Below are positions 40,319-42,546 of a stretch of DNA of 42,546 nt, one piece after another (positions within the stretch are counted from its first letter, which is position 1; every line of letters begins with the position of its first letter). The position numbers and the translations under genes are program-made. The DNA is from Actinospica acidithermotolerans (lineage in GTDB: Bacteria > Actinomycetota > Actinomycetes > Streptomycetales > Catenulisporaceae). Under the pieces are notes generated by a model. That model saw only the letters and a list, made by a program, of their open reading frames with translations. It made no database searches and was not told the DNA's origin. The DNA lies in the NCBI RefSeq assembly GCF_018139625.1, contig NZ_JAGSOH010000065.1, forward strand, positions 1 to 42,546. Reading direction: 5' to 3'.

Positions 40319-41199
40319 GTCGCCTCCCGGTCGGGGTCGGGTTCGTCCGGCGCCGGGCGCGCCAGGATGCGGCCGCCGGCCTGCACCCGGGCGAGCTTGC
40401 GCATCCACGCGAAGGCGGCCGCGAAGATCGAGAGGATGACGGCCAGGACGGCCTCGCCCAGCGGCGAGTCGTAGGCGCCGACGAATCCGTGGTCGAACAC
40501 CGCGGTGTAGGTGATGATGCCGCTGGTGGCGACCACGATGATCTGCACGCCGCGGCGGGACTGGGCGCGCTGGGCGGTGATGCGGTGGCGCAGGTGGGCC
40601 ATCTGCCGTGCGGACTTGGACAGGGAGCGCAGCACGCCGCCGAGTCCGGGGCCGCGCAGCGTGGAGTTCATGATCAAACTGGCGATGATCACGTCGGCGT
40701 CGGGATCGTCGGCCTCGTCCGCGAACTCCCGGAGCACTTCGTTCAGCGGGACGCGGGCGCCGAGTCGCTCGAGCATCCCGGCCATCGGCCGGGCCAGGAT
40801 CGGGTGCGCGGTGCGCGCGGCCGCCGGGATGGCCTGCTCGAGTCCGGCGGAGGCGGCCATCGTGTCCCGCAGCGTCTCGGTCCACGCGGCCAGCGCCTCG
40901 ACTTTCGTGGCCGCGGCGCGCTCGGAGGCGAGCCCGCCGGCGACCTTGTCCCATGCGAGCACGAGCGCGGCGGCGCCGATCCCGGCTACCGGCCACCCGG
41001 TGGCCACGGCCATGATCAGGCCGCCGGTCAGGGCGAGCATCGTGCGGGTGGCCAGGCGGCGGGCCTTGGCGCGACGCTCGGCCTTGAGCCGCCTGGCCGC
41101 GGTGACCTCGCGCGGGATCAGCGTGTAGAGCGTGGTGCACAGGGCGAGGCCCGCGAGCACGGCCAGGAGCAGCGATTCGGCCTGGGAGCCGGTGAGCAT
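40315..41199 (-). CDS. tadB: TadB, type II secretion F-like membrane platform protein
   Basis: The 294-residue protein starts at ATG 41199, one base after the tadA stop (TGA C ATG). It has a membrane helix at about 8-26, a basic segment, two helices around 53-85, the T2SSF domain from about 100 to 225 (AWTETLRDTMAASAGLEQAI and VIIASLIMNSTLRGPGLGGVL) and two membrane helices near the C terminus. It is the partner of TadC in the pilus platform. Its gene order, ATPase then TadB then TadC then TadE-like, is standard. Confidence 0.85.
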   Translation of the reverse strand: MLTGSQAESLLLAVLAGLALCTTLYTLIPREVTAARRLKAERRAKARRLATRTMLALTGGLIMAVATGWPVAGIGAAALVLAWDKVAGGLASERAAATKVEALAAWTETLRDTMAASAGLEQAIPAAARTAHPILARPMAGMLERLGARVPLNEVLREFADEADDPDADVIIASLIMNSTLRGPGLGGVLRSLSKSARQMAHLRHRITAQRAQSRRGVQIIVVATSGIITYTAVFDHGFVGAYDSPLGEAVLAVILSIFAAAFAWMRKLARVQAGGRILARPAPDEPDPDREAT

Positions 41200-41200
41200 G

Positions 41201-42546
41201 TCAGCCCCCTTCGAGCGTGTAGTCGTAGCCGTGCCCGACCAGCTCGTCGAAGCAGGAGACCGAGGCGCGCGCGACCGCGCGACCGTCCTCGCGCGGGCCG
41301 AAGACCTGGCTGGACAGGACGGTGCCGTCGTGTCCGTTGACCTCGCGGATCTCCGAGACGCACCGGTAGGCCGGTGCGCCTGCGCCCGGCTTGACCATGC
41401 GGACGAAGACCACGAAGTTGACCGCGCCGGCGATCATCTGGTGGACCGCGGCCGGGGGCAGGTGCTCGTGGGCGAGCGCGGCGTAGGTGGTGATGCGGTC
41501 GAAGACGAGCTCGGCCTTGTTCGCGTGGATCGTGGACAGGGACCCGTCGTTGCCCTGGCTCATCGCGAGGAGCATTTCGACGATCTCCGTTCCGAGCACC
41601 TCTCCGACGATCACGCGGGAGGGGTTCATCCGCAGCGAGCGGCGCACGAGCTGGCGCATGTCGATCTCGCCGGCGCCTTCGCTGTTGGCCAGGCGCACCT
41701 CCAGGGAGACCGCGTTGGGGTGCAGGTCGCGCAGCTCGTCGATGGCGAGTTCGCGGGCGTTTTCCACCAGGATCAGCCGCTCGCGCCGGTCGACGAGGTT
41801 GATCAGGGCCCGCAGCAGCGTCGTCTTGCCGCTGTTGGTCTCCCCGCACACGATCATGTTCTTGCGCGCTCTGACCGCGGCCGCGAGGAACGATGCCGCA
41901 CCGGGCAGCACGGTCCGGTTCTCCACGAGCTGCTCGAGGAAGACCCGGTGCATCCCGGCGCGGCGGATCGAGAGTAGGGGCTCCTTGGAGACGTCCATGA
42001 CGCCGGAGAAGCGCAGGCCCCCGGGCAGCGAGAAGTCGAGCTGCGGGTTGGCCGTGTCCCACGGCCGCGAGGAGCTGGCGGTGCCGAGCCCGGAGGCGAG
42101 GGTGCGGATCAGGGTGACGAACTCCTCGATCGTATCTGCCACCGGGTCCACGAGCACCGGTTCGTCCGGCCGCTGCCGGTAGGAGACCCACACCTGCAGT
42201 CCGTTGCAGTCGATGTTCTCGATCTCCGGGTCGTTCAGCAGCCGCTGCAGCCGCCCCGCGCCGAAGATCAGGTCCAACACCGCCTGCACGGTCTCGTCGA
42301 TCACCCCTTCCTTCACCCCGGCGTTGCGCGCGGCGGAGATGACCAGCGGTTCGGCTTCGCGCCGCTGGTGCTCGAGCGCGCCCGGGCGCAGCGGGCTGAG
42401 CTGTCCGCCGACGACCGCCCGGAGCCTTTTGACCAGTTCGTAGTCCACCGGTTCCGGCGCCTGCGGCGCGGGGTAGGAGGCGGGCCAGCCGGACTGGACG
42501 TAGGCGGGTGCGGGCCCGGGCTGCGGGTAGCCGGGGTACGCCGGGT
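41201..42546 (-). CDS. tadA: TadA/CpaF pilus assembly ATPase (5' end beyond the window)
   Basis: The frame is open to the right edge of the window, so the start lies outside. The visible N-terminal part beyond GTG 42448 is a Pro/Tyr/Gly/Gln-rich tail, common in actinobacterial CpaF proteins; GTG 42448 would be a shorter alternative start. The protein then has the CpaF N-terminal helices, IDCNGLQVWV, P-loop GETNSGKTT, the Asp box (ENAREL), a Walker B-type segment ending in VGEVLGTE, and the His box SLSTIHAN. It is the secretion-superfamily ATPase that powers Tad pilus assembly at the membrane platform. Stop at 41201 is one base before tadB. Confidence 0.92.
   Translation of the reverse strand, partial: PAYPGYPQPGPAPAYVQSGWPASYPAPQAPEPVDYELVKRLRAVVGGQLSPLRPGALEHQRREAEPLVISAARNAGVKEGVIDETVQAVLDLIFGAGRLQRLLNDPEIENIDCNGLQVWVSYRQRPDEPVLVDPVADTIEEFVTLIRTLASGLGTASSSRPWDTANPQLDFSLPGGLRFSGVMDVSKEPLLSIRRAGMHRVFLEQLVENRTVLPGAASFLAAAVRARKNMIVCGETNSGKTTLLRALINLVDRRERLILVENARELAIDELRDLHPNAVSLEVRLANSEGAGEIDMRQLVRRSLRMNPSRVIVGEVLGTEIVEMLLAMSQGNDGSLSTIHANKAELVFDRITTYAALAHEHLPPAAVHQMIAGAVNFVVFVRMVKPGAGAPAYRCVSEIREVNGHDGTVLSSQVFGPREDGRAVARASVSCFDELVGHGYDYTLEGG

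Overview
This window comes from a very GC-rich actinobacterium, probably a mycelial (Streptomyces-like) one. Codons end mostly in G/C, GTG starts are common, genes overlap by 4 bp in long runs, leaderless-type promoters are visible, and the rare leucine codon TTA occurs in only a few genes. The gene content (type IV secretion, a Tad pilus locus, plasmid relaxation protein, relaxase-like protein, defence-type NTPases, mutagenic repair) points to a large plasmid, integrative element or chromosome-arm accessory region rather than core chromosome. No integrase, ParAB or telomere gene was found in the window.

Layout. (1) 1-2214, plus strand: three unrecognised small genes, with a complete but degenerate tRNA-Arg(ACG)-like cloverleaf at 900-976 and a strong inverted repeat at 1073-1105. 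(2) 2422-6297, plus strand: a GNAT-like protein followed by a nuclease/NB-ARC/TPR protein, a candidate defence pair. (3) 6463-20452, minus strand: a Gram-positive type IV secretion (conjugation-like) cluster. From promoter to distal end it encodes a sigma-4-like protein, a small unknown protein, a TcpC-like protein, a two-helix membrane protein, a TcpE/VirB3-like protein, a VirB4 ATPase, a VirB6-like membrane protein, a lytic transglycosylase/NlpC hydrolase and a membrane-anchored protein. After a 400-bp spacer holding eight 12-bp tandem repeats come a membrane protein, a TraG/VirD4-like ATPase and a replication-relaxation protein.

(4) 20727-30007: a mutagenic repair block. HNH endonuclease 1 converges on an ATP-dependent DNA ligase. 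The ligase is divergent from imuA'-imuB-dnaE2, the actinobacterial translesion mutasome operon. A second, paralogous HNH endonuclease closes the block. (5) 30131-34662, minus strand: an Mrr-type nuclease fused to a STAND/NACHT NTPase, a cysteine-rich small protein and a stand-alone TrwC/MobF-like relaxase fragment. (6) 34835-42546, minus strand: a Tad pilus operon read from the right edge: TadA ATPase (5' end cut by the window), TadB, TadC, three TadE/TadG-like pseudopilins and a membrane-bound LysM protein with a SARP-like winged helix and BTAD domain.

How it may fit together: the T4SS and Tad loci could supply DNA transfer and a surface appendage, the hydrolase opens the wall, and the cargo between them supplies genome defence and error-prone repair. 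The T4SS promoter regions share GAGCGAG repeats near the -35 position, and the first T4SS gene encodes a sigma-region-4-like protein, suggesting a private regulatory circuit. Functional statements rest on motifs read by eye. No database search was run.
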